Positions 15,901 to 24,893 of a stretch of 54,658 nt of DNA are shown here, in pieces (positions within the stretch are counted from its first letter, which is position 1; the number at the start of each line of letters is the position of its first letter). The position numbers and the translations under genes are program-made. The notes below the pieces were generated by a model, which was not told the DNA's origin, made no database searches, and was given only the letters and a program-made list of their open reading frames with translations. Source of the stretch: Pirellulales bacterium. Its GTDB lineage: Bacteria; Planctomycetota; Planctomycetia; Pirellulales; Thermoguttaceae. The stretch is from NCBI GenBank assembly GCA_016936015.1, contig JAFGPV010000067.1, positions 1-54,658 on the forward strand, written 5' to 3'.

Positions 15901-18900
15901 ATTATCGCCCGGCTAGTCAACTTCTGTTGGTTCTTCTTCAGGTGGGGACTGGTGTTGGGAATCATCGGCGGCGTGGCGGCCGTTCCCTATTTCTACCGTC
16001 GGGTGGATGAGGAGATCGGCCGGCGCCTGGAGGAGTGTTTCGCCCAACACTACCCCGGCTTGAAAGTGACAATCGGTTCCGCCGAATTGGTGGAACACGA
16101 GGGGATCAAGGTCCGCGATCTGGCGATCACGGAGCCTGGGGCGGAGGGTCCCCGCGCCGAACTGCTCCACGTGGAGGAGTTGTTTCTACGCTGTCACACC
16201 ACCGTCCAGGAGTTGCTTTATCAGGAGCCGACGGTCACGCACGTGACGGTGCGTCGGCCCGTGCTGCGGATCACCCGGCGTCGGGACGGCGTCTGGAGCG
16301 TCTCGCGGCTCTTTCCGCCGCCGCAGTTGAGCGATCATCCTCCCGAGGTCACGGTGGAAGATGGGACGATCGAGATCTTCGATCCGCTCCGGATTCCGTG
16401 CAGCACGCTGACGCTGCGCGATTTCTGCATGACGCTGGGCCGGCCCGTCGGCGCGCCCGATGCGGGCGGCGCGGTTCGCGAAACCCGTTCCGTACAAGGA
16501 AGCCTCACCGGCGATCATTTTCGTCGGGTGGAGTTCCGGGGCGCGGTGGACGCCCGGGGGCCGAGCTTTTCGCTCTCCTGCGACGTCGAGGGCCTGGAGA
16601 TTTCTCCCGAGCTTCGCCGGGCGCTGCCCAGCCCGATCTGCGGCAATCTCCCTCCCTGCGGCGAGCTGCGGGGAGAAAGCAATTTGAGTTTCCGCGTCGT
16701 CCACGATCCCGGGCGGAAGCCGGCGTACTGGTTCCAGGTTGCCGGCCAGTTCCGCCGGGGCCGGCTGGACGATCCCCGGCTGCCGCACCCGCTGACGGAG
16801 ATCTGCACGAAGTTCCGGGCCGACAACGGCGGCGTCGCCCTGGAGGAGCTGACGGCCCGGATGAATCAGGCCCGGTTGCAGATTGCGCATCTCCGCACGG
16901 GCTTCGAGGTCGACAGTCCGCTCTCCCTGCAGGCCGAGATCCAGAAATTGGAACTGGACCGGCAATTACTCGGCGCCTTGCCCGACGCCTTGCAGGCGGC
17001 GTGGTACAAGTTCCTCCCCGACGGGCAGGTCGACGCCGACGTGCGGTTGGAGTACGACGGGCGGACCTGGCGGCCGGAACTCTCGATGCGATGTCAGGAT
17101 CTCTCCTTTACTTATTATAAATTCCCCTACCGCTTCAACCGGGGCAACGGCCGCTTGGATCTGAAAGACGATCGGCTGACGCTGAGCATGACGGCACGGG
17201 GCGGCGGTCAACCGATCTCGATGCAGGCTGAGATCCTGCAACCCCTGGGCGATGCGACGGGCACGTTCGAGGCCTGGGGAAAAGAGATCCCGTTGGACGA
17301 GGCGATGATCCACGCGCTGCCCGAAAAGTCCCGGAAGGTCGTCCAATCACTCGATCCCCACGGCGCCGTCGACTTTTATTATCACTCCCGGCGGAGAATC
17401 GCCGGGGAGCCGCCGCAGAAACACCTCAACTTGAAGATGAACGGCTGCTCGATCCACTTCAATAAATTTCCCTACCTGATCAACAACGTCCGCGGCAATC
17501 TGGTGATGACCAATCACCAGTGGACCTTCAGCGATTTGGAAGGCTACAACGGCGCCGCCCGGATCACCGGCAGCGGATCGTTGGCGCCGACGTTGGACGG
17601 GAACCAATTGGTCTTGAAGCTGGAGGGGAAGGACGTGCCATTGGGACCGGAACTGCACCGGGCCCTGCCGCCGAACATCCAGGTCGTCTGGGACGGACTC
17701 CAACCCTCCGGCGTGGTCGATCTGGGGGCGAACATCAGCTACCTGAGCGAGCAGAAGCGACTCAGCTTGGAAGTGAGCGTCCGGCCGCAGAGCGACACCG
17801 CCTCGATCACGCCCGTCCGTTTTCCTTATCGCCTGGAAAAACTCCAGGGGACGCTGCTGTACCGCGACGGGCAGTTCACCCTGCGGGGCGTCACGGCGGA
17901 GCACGGGCCGGTCAAGATCGCCGCCGAGGGCGAAGGCGACTTCCAGCCCGACGGCCAGTGGACGCTCCGTCTTGCGGGGCTGACCGTCCGGGGACTGCCG
18001 TTCGACCGGGACTTGATCCAGGCCCTGCCTGAGCGGATGAAAAAAACCGTCCTGACCCTCGATCCCCGCGGCCCGATCAATCTCAGCGGCAGTCTTGACT
18101 TCTTTCATCGGGGACCGAGCAACGAACCCCTGCAATCGGCCTGGAACGTGCGGATCGACCTCTTGCAGGAATCCCTGCGTGCCGGCGTGCTTCTGGAGAA
18201 CGTCAGCGGGGCGGTCTTCCTCCGAGGCGGCTTCGACGGCCGACACGCATCCGGCCGCGGCGAATTGGCCCTCGATTCGCTCCACTACAAGAATTATCAG
18301 TTCACGCAGATCCGCGGCCCTCTCTGGATCGACGACGACCGGGTGCTGCTGGGCCGCCCGGTGGACGATCCCCGCCAATCCAATCCGCCCCCGCCGGCCA
18401 ATCCGCCGCAGACACCCCGCTCGCTATCGGCCCAGCTCTTCGGCGGGACGCTCCTGGCCGACGGCCGGGTGACCCTGGGCAGCCAGCCGCGCTACGCCTT
18501 CGGCGCTTCGCTGAGCCACGCCAGCCTCGGCCGCTGCGCCTTGGAAGTCATGGACGGCCGGCAGAAACTCCGGGGCGACATCATGGCCACCCTTTCGCTC
18601 CAAGGCGCCGGCGCCACCCGCAACGCGCTGTCCGGCGGCGGAAAGATTCACCTCAGCGACGCCGACGTCTATGAGCTGCCCGTGATGATCTCGCTGCTGA
18701 AAATCCTCAACTTCAGTCCCCCCGACCGCAACGCCTTCAGCACCGCCTCGATCGACTACCGCATTGAAGGCGAGCACATCTACTTCGACGCCATCGACTT
18801 CAACGGCGACGCCATCAGCCTGGAGGGCAAGGGCGACATGGATTGGCAGTCGAATATCCGCCTGAACTTCCACACGATGGTCGGCCGCGGCGACGTGAAA

Positions 18901-19074
18901 ATTCCCTTCATCAACGAAGTCCGCGAAGTGCTCACCGGCGCCGGCCGCGGCATCATGCAGATCCAGGTCGACGGCACGCTGCAAAACCCCCAGACCCGAC
19001 AAGTCGCCCTGCCCGCCGTCAACCAGGCCCTCCAGCAACTCCAAAGCCGCCGCGAGGAGAGAAAGAATCAGTAG
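15901..19074 (+). CDS. AsmA-family large periplasmic protein
   Basis: About 1057 residues if translation starts at ATT 15901, or 1040 from GTG 15952. The frame is open back to 15841 but has no ATG, GTG or TTG before 15952. The segment 15901-15951 encodes a hydrophobic run (LVNFCWFFFRWGLV) that completes the N-terminal membrane helix, and GGAGGG (15886-15891) precedes ATT. This favours a non-canonical start, but AGGTGG before GTG 15952 leaves it open. The body has repeated beta-rich units (FPYRFNRGNGRLDLKDDRL, FPYLINNVRGNLVMTN, FPYRLEKLQGTLLYRDG). The C-terminal block YELPVMISLLKILNFSPPDR through GEGD-like strands is typical of AsmA/YhdP/TamB relatives. These proteins are linked to lipid transport between membranes, suggesting an envelope lipid role. 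Confidence 0.82.
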   Translation: MIARLVNFCWFFFRWGLVLGIIGGVAAVPYFYRRVDEEIGRRLEECFAQHYPGLKVTIGSAELVEHEGIKVRDLAITEPGAEGPRAELLHVEELFLRCHTTVQELLYQEPTVTHVTVRRPVLRITRRRDGVWSVSRLFPPPQLSDHPPEVTVEDGTIEIFDPLRIPCSTLTLRDFCMTLGRPVGAPDAGGAVRETRSVQGSLTGDHFRRVEFRGAVDARGPSFSLSCDVEGLEISPELRRALPSPICGNLPPCGELRGESNLSFRVVHDPGRKPAYWFQVAGQFRRGRLDDPRLPHPLTEICTKFRADNGGVALEELTARMNQARLQIAHLRTGFEVDSPLSLQAEIQKLELDRQLLGALPDALQAAWYKFLPDGQVDADVRLEYDGRTWRPELSMRCQDLSFTYYKFPYRFNRGNGRLDLKDDRLTLSMTARGGGQPISMQAEILQPLGDATGTFEAWGKEIPLDEAMIHALPEKSRKVVQSLDPHGAVDFYYHSRRRIAGEPPQKHLNLKMNGCSIHFNKFPYLINNVRGNLVMTNHQWTFSDLEGYNGAARITGSGSLAPTLDGNQLVLKLEGKDVPLGPELHRALPPNIQVVWDGLQPSGVVDLGANISYLSEQKRLSLEVSVRPQSDTASITPVRFPYRLEKLQGTLLYRDGQFTLRGVTAEHGPVKIAAEGEGDFQPDGQWTLRLAGLTVRGLPFDRDLIQALPERMKKTVLTLDPRGPINLSGSLDFFHRGPSNEPLQSAWNVRIDLLQESLRAGVLLENVSGAVFLRGGFDGRHASGRGELALDSLHYKNYQFTQIRGPLWIDDDRVLLGRPVDDPRQSNPPPPANPPQTPRSLSAQLFGGTLLADGRVTLGSQPRYAFGASLSHASLGRCALEVMDGRQKLRGDIMATLSLQGAGATRNALSGGGKIHLSDADVYELPVMISLLKILNFSPPDRNAFSTASIDYRIEGEHIYFDAIDFNGDAISLEGKGDMDWQSNIRLNFHTMVGRGDVKIPFINEVREVLTGAGRGIMQIQVDGTLQNPQTRQVALPAVNQALQQLQSRREERKNQ

Positions 19075-19321
19075 CCTGGTTTGTCACGTCATGTTCCCCG
19101 TATAGCACGGCCGCTGGCAACGGGCGTTTGGAGCGATCTCTTCATTCCGGTTGCGGAAAGTAGGGCGGGACAAGCACAGCGCCGTCTTCGTTTTTTTTGC
19201 GGTGTCTGGTGGGACTCCTCAACCATGCATCGCATGGCGCCCGTCGTCCCATCCTCTGAAGCCTTTCCCCGGATCGCCATCAGGAGTAGGGCAGGTTGGC
19301 AACCTGCCTATACGGCGTCGA
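19075..19321. other. Gap between convergent genes with palindromic repeats
   Basis: It contains GTGGGACTCC...GTCCCAT (about 19209-19252) and the perfect palindrome GGCAGGTTG-G-CAACCTGCC (19290-19308). No gene or T-tract terminator is evident. Confidence 0.5.
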
Positions 19322-19510
19322 TCAGCCGGTTTGATCTCCCCGTTGGACGTTGGAATCCGCTGCCACGGGATTCTCGGGCGACTGCTGGCTCGCTATCTGT
19401 CTGAGCATAGACCGGATATCTCCGGCGCCCCGGTAAGCGACGTATCCCAAAACCACCATGTACCAGACCACGCAACCGATCGTCAGCAACAACCAAAAAT
19501 ACTCGATCAT
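19322..19510 (-). CDS. 62-residue membrane protein coupled to the symporter gene
   Basis: The ATG (19508-19510) overlaps the symporter's TGA (19507-19509) as ATGA, indicating translational coupling. The product has one membrane helix (YFWLLLTIGCVVWYMVVLGYVAY), then a short amphipathic segment (GAGDIRSMLRQIA) and a polar tail. It matches the general plan of small accessory proteins encoded with sodium:solute symporters, but I cannot identify a named family. Its likely role is to assist or stabilise the transporter in the inner membrane. It is the last gene of the sugar operon. Confidence 0.75.
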   Translation of the reverse strand: MIEYFWLLLTIGCVVWYMVVLGYVAYRGAGDIRSMLRQIASQQSPENPVAADSNVQRGDQTG

Positions 19511-20988
19511 TTTCCGCTCGCTTGTTGTTTTTTCAGGACCGGCTTGAGCAGCGATCCTATGACCATCGCCGCCGCTGCCGCAAGATAGGTGCAGATTCCC
19601 GAGACATTGGGGCCGATGTCTTTGGCCAATTTTGCCGTCGCCGGCAATTGTTCGCACACCAGATAGCAGACGGGCATGGCGGCGCCGAGGATAATGGCTC
19701 CCGCCGCCCCCCAGTTGTTTGCGGGTTTCCAGTAGCAGCAGGCGATCAGGAGCACGGACATGCTGGAGAGGTAAATGGTGCCCGTCACGGCAAGATACGT
19801 CCAGAGGTCGCCCTTCAGGGGATACCACAGCCCGTAGAAGAGCAAAAAGACGCCGATCAGGGCAATGATCGTCCGATTCCAAATCAAGCCCTTCCGCTGC
19901 GACCATTGCCCCTTATGGAAGGGAGCCAGGATGTCGTTGTAGATCACGCTTCCCCAGGTGAGCATGTACGAGGCGTCGGTGGACATGTCCGCTGCCAGCA
20001 TTGCGGCCACCACGATGCCCATTAGGATTGGCGGGATAAACGTGGAGAGGAACATGGGCATGGCCAGCATGGTATTGTCGCCTATCTGCCCGGGCGACAG
20101 GGTCGCGAGGGCGGCCATCCCCCAGAGGCCCGGTAAAAGAAACCGGCACACGAAGAACGGACTGGTCCCCCGGTAGATTTTCTGGCCAGTGGCGCTGTCC
20201 TTGGCAGAGAGCACCCGCTGGATCATCGTCTGCCAGGTGAGCACAACGGCCAAGGCGACCAAGGCGTTGAAAACCACGTAGGACACTCCCATGTCCTCAT
20301 GAACAAAGGGATTAAAACCTCCGGCGCCGTAATTTTCCTGCACGGCGTGGATCAGGTCGGTCCAGCCGATATTGATAAAGATCATGATCGTGACCAGCAG
20401 CAAACCGATGCTCATCATGATAAACTGCAAGTAGTCGGTGATGAGGACGGAAACCATGCCGCCCAGTACGGTATAAAGACCGATACCCGCCAGCAGCAAC
20501 GTCATGGTAATTTCCAAATAGTCCGGATTGATGCCGCAAACCTGAACGAGAAAGTCCCCGCCCGTTCTCAGAAAGACACCCATATTCAGCAGCCCGCCCA
20601 GAACGATCACCACGCCGCTCATCCAGCGGATGTGCGAGCCGTATTGCTTATCGAACAGCTCGGGGATTGTCATGACTGCCGCCTTGCGGAGCGGTTTAAT
20701 GCAGAATCCGGTGCTGCCAACAAGGAACATCGCCAGGGCCAACAAAATGCCGGGCGTCGTGCCGGCAAAGCCCTTATCGAAGCCGTTTTGGGCCGTGTAC
20801 ATGCAGGTGACAACTCCAAACTCGCAGGCTGTCAGCGAAGCGATGCCGAGAAAGATGTTCAATTCGCGGCCGGCGACGAGAAACTGATCGACCCGGCTGA
20901 CGTATTTGCGGACTAGGACCCCGATGGTCACGACCAGGAGGATGTAAAAACCGACGATGCCGCCGTCGAAGAGCGAAAAGTTACTCAT
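19507..20988 (-). CDS. Sodium:solute symporter (SSS family), probable sugar transporter
   Basis: The start ATG is at 20986-20988 (MSNFSLFDGG); the product is 493 residues with roughly 12-13 hydrophobic segments. SSS-family features include FLVAGRELNIFLGIASLTACEFG near helices 1-2, MTIPELFDKQYGSHIRW, YTVLGGMVSVLITDYLQF and TWQTMIQRVLSAKD. The family couples substrate uptake to the sodium gradient across the inner membrane; members move sugars, amino acids or organic acids. The neighbouring isomerase, epimerase and FGGY kinase make a sugar the likely substrate. The gene starts 10 bases after the kinase stop and overlaps the small membrane protein by four bases. Confidence 0.9.
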   Translation of the reverse strand: MSNFSLFDGGIVGFYILLVVTIGVLVRKYVSRVDQFLVAGRELNIFLGIASLTACEFGVVTCMYTAQNGFDKGFAGTTPGILLALAMFLVGSTGFCIKPLRKAAVMTIPELFDKQYGSHIRWMSGVVIVLGGLLNMGVFLRTGGDFLVQVCGINPDYLEITMTLLLAGIGLYTVLGGMVSVLITDYLQFIMMSIGLLLVTIMIFINIGWTDLIHAVQENYGAGGFNPFVHEDMGVSYVVFNALVALAVVLTWQTMIQRVLSAKDSATGQKIYRGTSPFFVCRFLLPGLWGMAALATLSPGQIGDNTMLAMPMFLSTFIPPILMGIVVAAMLAADMSTDASYMLTWGSVIYNDILAPFHKGQWSQRKGLIWNRTIIALIGVFLLFYGLWYPLKGDLWTYLAVTGTIYLSSMSVLLIACCYWKPANNWGAAGAIILGAAMPVCYLVCEQLPATAKLAKDIGPNVSGICTYLAAAAAMVIGSLLKPVLKKQQASGK

Positions 20989-20998
20989 GGAAGATCTT

Positions 20999-22549
20999 TC
21001 AGACGATTGGTTCCTGATACGCGTCTCCGTTTCGCTCCCTGGGATGCCGGAGAGCGAGCAGGCTTTTGACGCGGGGATAGAGGTGTTGGTACGCGGCGAA
21101 CTGCTGGTCGTAATGGGCGGCGGAGACGGAATGCGGCGTGAATTTCGACGGCAACCGCGTCCACTCCTCCGCCAGTGCCCCGACGGGATACTGCCGATCT
21201 GCGGCACAGGCCAGCAGGGCGGCGCCCCGGCAGCCCGCCTCGGTGACGTCCGTCACGACGACCGGCTTGTTCAGGACGTCGGCCTTCAGTTGGTTCCAGA
21301 AATCCGATTTCGCGCCGCCCCCGACGACCCGCAACTCCTTGATCCGGCAGCCTGCACGCTCGAGGATCTCCAGATTCAGACGCATTTCCAGGGCCAAGGC
21401 CTCCAGCAGGGCGCGGAGGATCTGACCCCGGGTCGTCGTCAAGGTCAAGCCGACAATCGCCCCGGAGACGGCCGGGTCGAAATAGGGAGTGCCGCTGGGG
21501 CCGAAATAGGGCAGCACCAACAGATCGGTCGGCGTCCGGTCGGCCGCTTCCAGGAGCAGCTCGTAGGCGTCGCGCCCTTCGCGCCGCGCCCGCTCGACTT
21601 CCGCTTGCCCAAACTGGTCGCGGAACCATTTTAAAATGCTCCCGCCGGTCACGTTGTAGGCGATCGTCGTATACATCCCCGGGACGGTATAATCGTAGGT
21701 GCACAGATTGTTGATTCTCAGATCGTCGGAGAACGTCGGTTCGGGAAAGGCCGGCGTAATGCACTCGACGGTTCCTGTGGCGTACACGGCGATGCCGGGC
21801 TGGGTCACTCCGGCGCCCAGGGCGCTGCACGGCTGGTCGTGTCCGCCGGTCACGACGAAGGTCCCGGGAGCCAGCCCTAGTCTGCCTGCAACGTCTGGGG
21901 AAATCGTCCCCACCGGAGCGCCGGAAGGCGCCGGCTGCGCCAACTGCTCCGGAACCAGTCCCACCGCCTGGAGAACGGCGTCGCTCCAGGCGTGCCGACG
22001 AACGTCGAAGAGCATCGTCCTGCCGGCCAAGGGCCAACTGATCCGCGGCGTCAAACCCAGGCGATGCTGCAACAAATCCTCGAAGCAGAGGAATTTCCGG
22101 GCGCTGCGCCAGATCTCGGGCCGGTGGTCCCGCAACCAGAGCAACTTGAACAGTGAAAACAACGGATGCGGGGTATGTCCCGTGATCTCGTACAACCGCT
22201 CCACGCCGAACTCCTGCGCCCAGGTTTCCACGTAGGCGGCGGCGCGGTTATCGGAGGAGACCAGGGCGGGGTGTAGGGTCCGCCCCTCGGCGTCGAGGGG
22301 CGTAAAGGCTTCCCCCTGCGAGGAGATTCCGATTCCCCGAACCACGCCCGATTCCAATCCCCCGACGGCCTCACCGATCACTTCAAAGCACTTTGCCATG
22401 ACCTCGTCGGAGTCGAGTTCCGCCCAGCCCGGCTGCGGGGAAAGAAGATCGTACTCTCGGTACGCTTGGGCGAGCCGCCGGCCGGTCTCCTCGAAGACCA
22501 GGGCCTTACAGCCGCTGGTGCCGATATCCACGCCTAAATAATAGTTCAT
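20999..22549 (-). CDS. FGGY-family carbohydrate kinase (xylulokinase-like)
   Basis: The ATG is at 22547-22549 and overlaps the epimerase stop as ATGA. The product is 516 residues, the usual length. The N-terminal phosphate loop LGVDIGTSGCKALVFEETG, the GISSQGEAFTPLD region, VVTGGHDQPCSALGAG and the C-terminal ATP-binding block LRVVGGGAKSDFWNQLKAD are all present. These place it in the FGGY superfamily near xylulokinases. The reaction would be ATP-dependent phosphorylation of the ketose made by the operon's isomerase. The exact sugar (xylulose, fuculose, rhamnulose or similar) cannot be decided from sequence alone. Confidence 0.9.
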   Translation of the reverse strand: MNYYLGVDIGTSGCKALVFEETGRRLAQAYREYDLLSPQPGWAELDSDEVMAKCFEVIGEAVGGLESGVVRGIGISSQGEAFTPLDAEGRTLHPALVSSDNRAAAYVETWAQEFGVERLYEITGHTPHPLFSLFKLLWLRDHRPEIWRSARKFLCFEDLLQHRLGLTPRISWPLAGRTMLFDVRRHAWSDAVLQAVGLVPEQLAQPAPSGAPVGTISPDVAGRLGLAPGTFVVTGGHDQPCSALGAGVTQPGIAVYATGTVECITPAFPEPTFSDDLRINNLCTYDYTVPGMYTTIAYNVTGGSILKWFRDQFGQAEVERARREGRDAYELLLEAADRTPTDLLVLPYFGPSGTPYFDPAVSGAIVGLTLTTTRGQILRALLEALALEMRLNLEILERAGCRIKELRVVGGGAKSDFWNQLKADVLNKPVVVTDVTEAGCRGAALLACAADRQYPVGALAEEWTRLPSKFTPHSVSAAHYDQQFAAYQHLYPRVKSLLALRHPRERNGDAYQEPIV

Positions 22550-23508
22550 GGCGTTGGGATCCCTCCGCCAGCCTCCGTGTCCGGGCCACCCGGACTTGCG
22601 GCCTGATGAGGCTTCATTTCCCAGGTGACGTTCCACGTCTTCGAGCCGTGGGGGGCAAGGGTCATGGTCGTCCCCTGGCGACAGGCCTCGGTCAAAGCAC
22701 TCGTGGAGCCGGGAACAGGCTCCAGAGCGCATTCGGCGCGGCGGCAGCCCTCTTCGTCGGGGTACGCCCGGTTGTTCCACCAGATTGCCAAAGTCGGGAA
22801 GATCCCGACGTCGAAATGCACGCCCAGGGCGTACTCCCGCCGGAAACGGATTTCAAAATAGCCCGACTGCAATCCCTGTAAAAACAACATTTTTTTTTCG
22901 CCCTGTCGGCTGGACGCCAATTGGCAGCCCAGGGCTTCCGGCGATTGATGGGGCAGCGGGTTGTGCGCGATATCGTCGTACAGCGTCTGGTACGACGGCA
23001 GGACCAGGGATTGAATGTGATCCGGGGGCATCAAGGGGTGCATCACGTGCAGAAACGGCAAATGATGAGGCGAATCGTTGTGCACATCGAACAACCATTC
23101 TACACGATGGGCTGAGAAATGCAGCGTCCGCCGGAATCGGACGGGCAATTGCCGGCTGGCGACCGTCCCGACCAGCCGGTCCGGGGAGAATTGAATCTCC
23201 CACGGCAGCCAGCACAATTCGCCGTGATCGGGAATCGAATGCCGGTCGAGGCCCGGATAGTCGCCGACGGCAACGGAGGGAAAGCAATCGTCGTAGCCGA
23301 ACACGGGTCGGGTTTCGTACAGACCGTAATCAACCGAGGGGGGATTGAACTGCAATGGCGGCCCGGTCAGCAAATCGAGTCCGTCATAGCACAACCGGCC
23401 GATCCGCCCTCCTTGTTGATCGCACCATCCCCGCCACGGCCCCGCCTCAAACGCGAGGGTGTCCGGCATCGGGTTGTTCCAGGGGGGATTTTCGATCGAG
23501 TTGTTCAC
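22546..23508 (-). CDS. Aldose-1-epimerase-like protein (galactose mutarotase fold)
   Basis: GTG 23506-23508 overlaps the isomerase stop as GTGA. A later in-frame ATG (MPDTLAFEAG) is an alternative start. The product is 320 residues. The pattern is that of mutarotase-fold proteins: an opening strand followed by GGRIGRLCYDGLDLL, a DHGELCWLPWEIQ segment at the position of the family's substrate-binding histidine loop, and LHFSAHRVEWLFDVHNDS. The family interconverts alpha and beta anomers of free sugars, and in this operon would supply the anomer preferred by the isomerase or kinase. It is divergent from GalM, so anomer specificity is unassigned. Cytoplasmic; no signal peptide. Confidence 0.78.
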   Translation of the reverse strand: MNNSIENPPWNNPMPDTLAFEAGPWRGWCDQQGGRIGRLCYDGLDLLTGPPLQFNPPSVDYGLYETRPVFGYDDCFPSVAVGDYPGLDRHSIPDHGELCWLPWEIQFSPDRLVGTVASRQLPVRFRRTLHFSAHRVEWLFDVHNDSPHHLPFLHVMHPLMPPDHIQSLVLPSYQTLYDDIAHNPLPHQSPEALGCQLASSRQGEKKMLFLQGLQSGYFEIRFRREYALGVHFDVGIFPTLAIWWNNRAYPDEEGCRRAECALEPVPGSTSALTEACRQGTTMTLAPHGSKTWNVTWEMKPHQAASPGGPDTEAGGGIPTP

Positions 23509-24887
23509 AGGGCAATGGCCTTAATCTGGGTGATCTCGCAAAACGCCTTCAGGTCCTCGTACAAATGGCTGCCGTAGCCCAGGCAGGCGTATTCGTTGTT
23601 CCAGGCCTGCAACAGGGCCTCGATGTCGCAGTGCGCGGTGACGAAACCGTGGGGCCAGAAAGGGATCCCGCATTCGTTCTGCCGCTGGGGGAGTGTTTCC
23701 GCCGGGGGTTCGAAGATGCTGCATCGGGTGATCACCATTTCAAACCGGCCGTCGCAACGCCCCAGCCGCGCCAGGACGCCCTCGCCGACCTTGCACACCA
23801 GCTTGACGCTCAGCCCGCCGGCTTCGCCTTCGGTGGGGATGCCGTGCTGGGCGAAACCGGCCGGCCCCAGCTTGCCCGCCAGCGAGGGCGGACAGGCGCC
23901 GTCGCCGATGATTTTAATTTCATTGTTCGTTTTATCAATATGCTGCAAGTCGCCGTAATAGACCGGCTCATTGCTGAAATCGGTCAGGCACTTGACGGTC
24001 AAGGCGGTATTGAAATCGCCCAGGGTCGAGGTGCCGTATCCGTCTTCGAGCATCATGCTCTGGGCAAAGCAGGTGGCGCTGTACTCGTCGCCCAGGCCGG
24101 GGAAGGATTGGATGGTGTAGAAGTCAAAACGCTCCTGGGCGACGAACTTTTTCAGGGCCAGGTAGAGCCGGAGCGACCGTTCGGCGACGGCGTCCGCCGG
24201 GATCGTTTCGGCGAACAGTTTCTGGATGCGCCGGCGGGCCTGCTCGATTTCTTCCGGGGAAACGTCTTTCGCCGCGCGAAGCAGCTCGCCGGTGTCCCGG
24301 GAATCGATATCGATGCCAAAGGTCTTCATCCACTGCGACGGATCGGCCGCGCCGCAGGTCTGCCCCATACCCCGCCCGCCGAAGGTGCCGAGAGTGCTCA
24401 TATTCAAGCGGTTCTTGAGGGCCCCGGCCCGGCAATACGACACGATTTGCTCCAGGTCCCGGGGCGTATCGCAGCCGCCGTACACGAAACGGTGCGGCAG
24501 CCCGATCTCCTTCAACGCCCCGTGCATCACCAGGCCGCCCACGGGCCGCCAGCCCTGGCTGCCGGGATGCGTCCAGAGCACGACGTCCTTGCCCGCGCGG
24601 TGCAGATCCCGCAAAGGCCCGATCAGGTGCGCCGCCCAGACCCAGGTGCCCGAGAACAGCACCACGGCGTCGATGTCGTCCATTTTCTTGAATTTTCCGA
24701 AACACTGCCTGGCCTCCTGCTTGTCGGCGACGATCACGTCGTGCTCGACCAGCTCGCAGCCCGCGCTGCGCAGGGCGGTTTTCGCCCGGCCGACGAGCGC
24801 CTCATCGATAAACGGCGCGCCCATCGGATCTTTCAATCCGTCTTTGTGGACTCCAAAGACGATAAAAGCCACTTTTGGCGTAAGCAT
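23505..24887 (-). CDS. L-fucose/L-arabinose isomerase family protein
   Basis: The ATG (24885-24887) follows GAGGTG at a spacing of about eight bases. The product is 460 residues. The layout is that of the fucose/arabinose isomerase superfamily: an N-terminal Rossmann-like domain (VAFIVFGVHKDG, IDAVVLFSGTWVWAAHLIGP), a central domain with LGTFGGRGMGQTCG, and the metal-site region MMLEDGYGTSTLGDFNTALT. A C-terminal HGFVTAHCDIEALLQAW may supply the metal-binding histidine. The family converts an aldose to the corresponding ketose with a divalent cation. It belongs to the divergent group often annotated only as fucose isomerase-like, so the sugar is uncertain. It overlaps the epimerase gene by four bases and starts six bases after the amidohydrolase stop. 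Confidence 0.85.
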   Translation of the reverse strand: MLTPKVAFIVFGVHKDGLKDPMGAPFIDEALVGRAKTALRSAGCELVEHDVIVADKQEARQCFGKFKKMDDIDAVVLFSGTWVWAAHLIGPLRDLHRAGKDVVLWTHPGSQGWRPVGGLVMHGALKEIGLPHRFVYGGCDTPRDLEQIVSYCRAGALKNRLNMSTLGTFGGRGMGQTCGAADPSQWMKTFGIDIDSRDTGELLRAAKDVSPEEIEQARRRIQKLFAETIPADAVAERSLRLYLALKKFVAQERFDFYTIQSFPGLGDEYSATCFAQSMMLEDGYGTSTLGDFNTALTVKCLTDFSNEPVYYGDLQHIDKTNNEIKIIGDGACPPSLAGKLGPAGFAQHGIPTEGEAGGLSVKLVCKVGEGVLARLGRCDGRFEMVITRCSIFEPPAETLPQRQNECGIPFWPHGFVTAHCDIEALLQAWNNEYACLGYGSHLYEDLKAFCEITQIKAIAL

Positions 24888-24893
24888 GTCATG

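Noticed and set aside
17347-18378. 343-codon minus-strand frame within the AsmA-like gene
   Set aside because: It lies inside a large coherent gene and has no family features.
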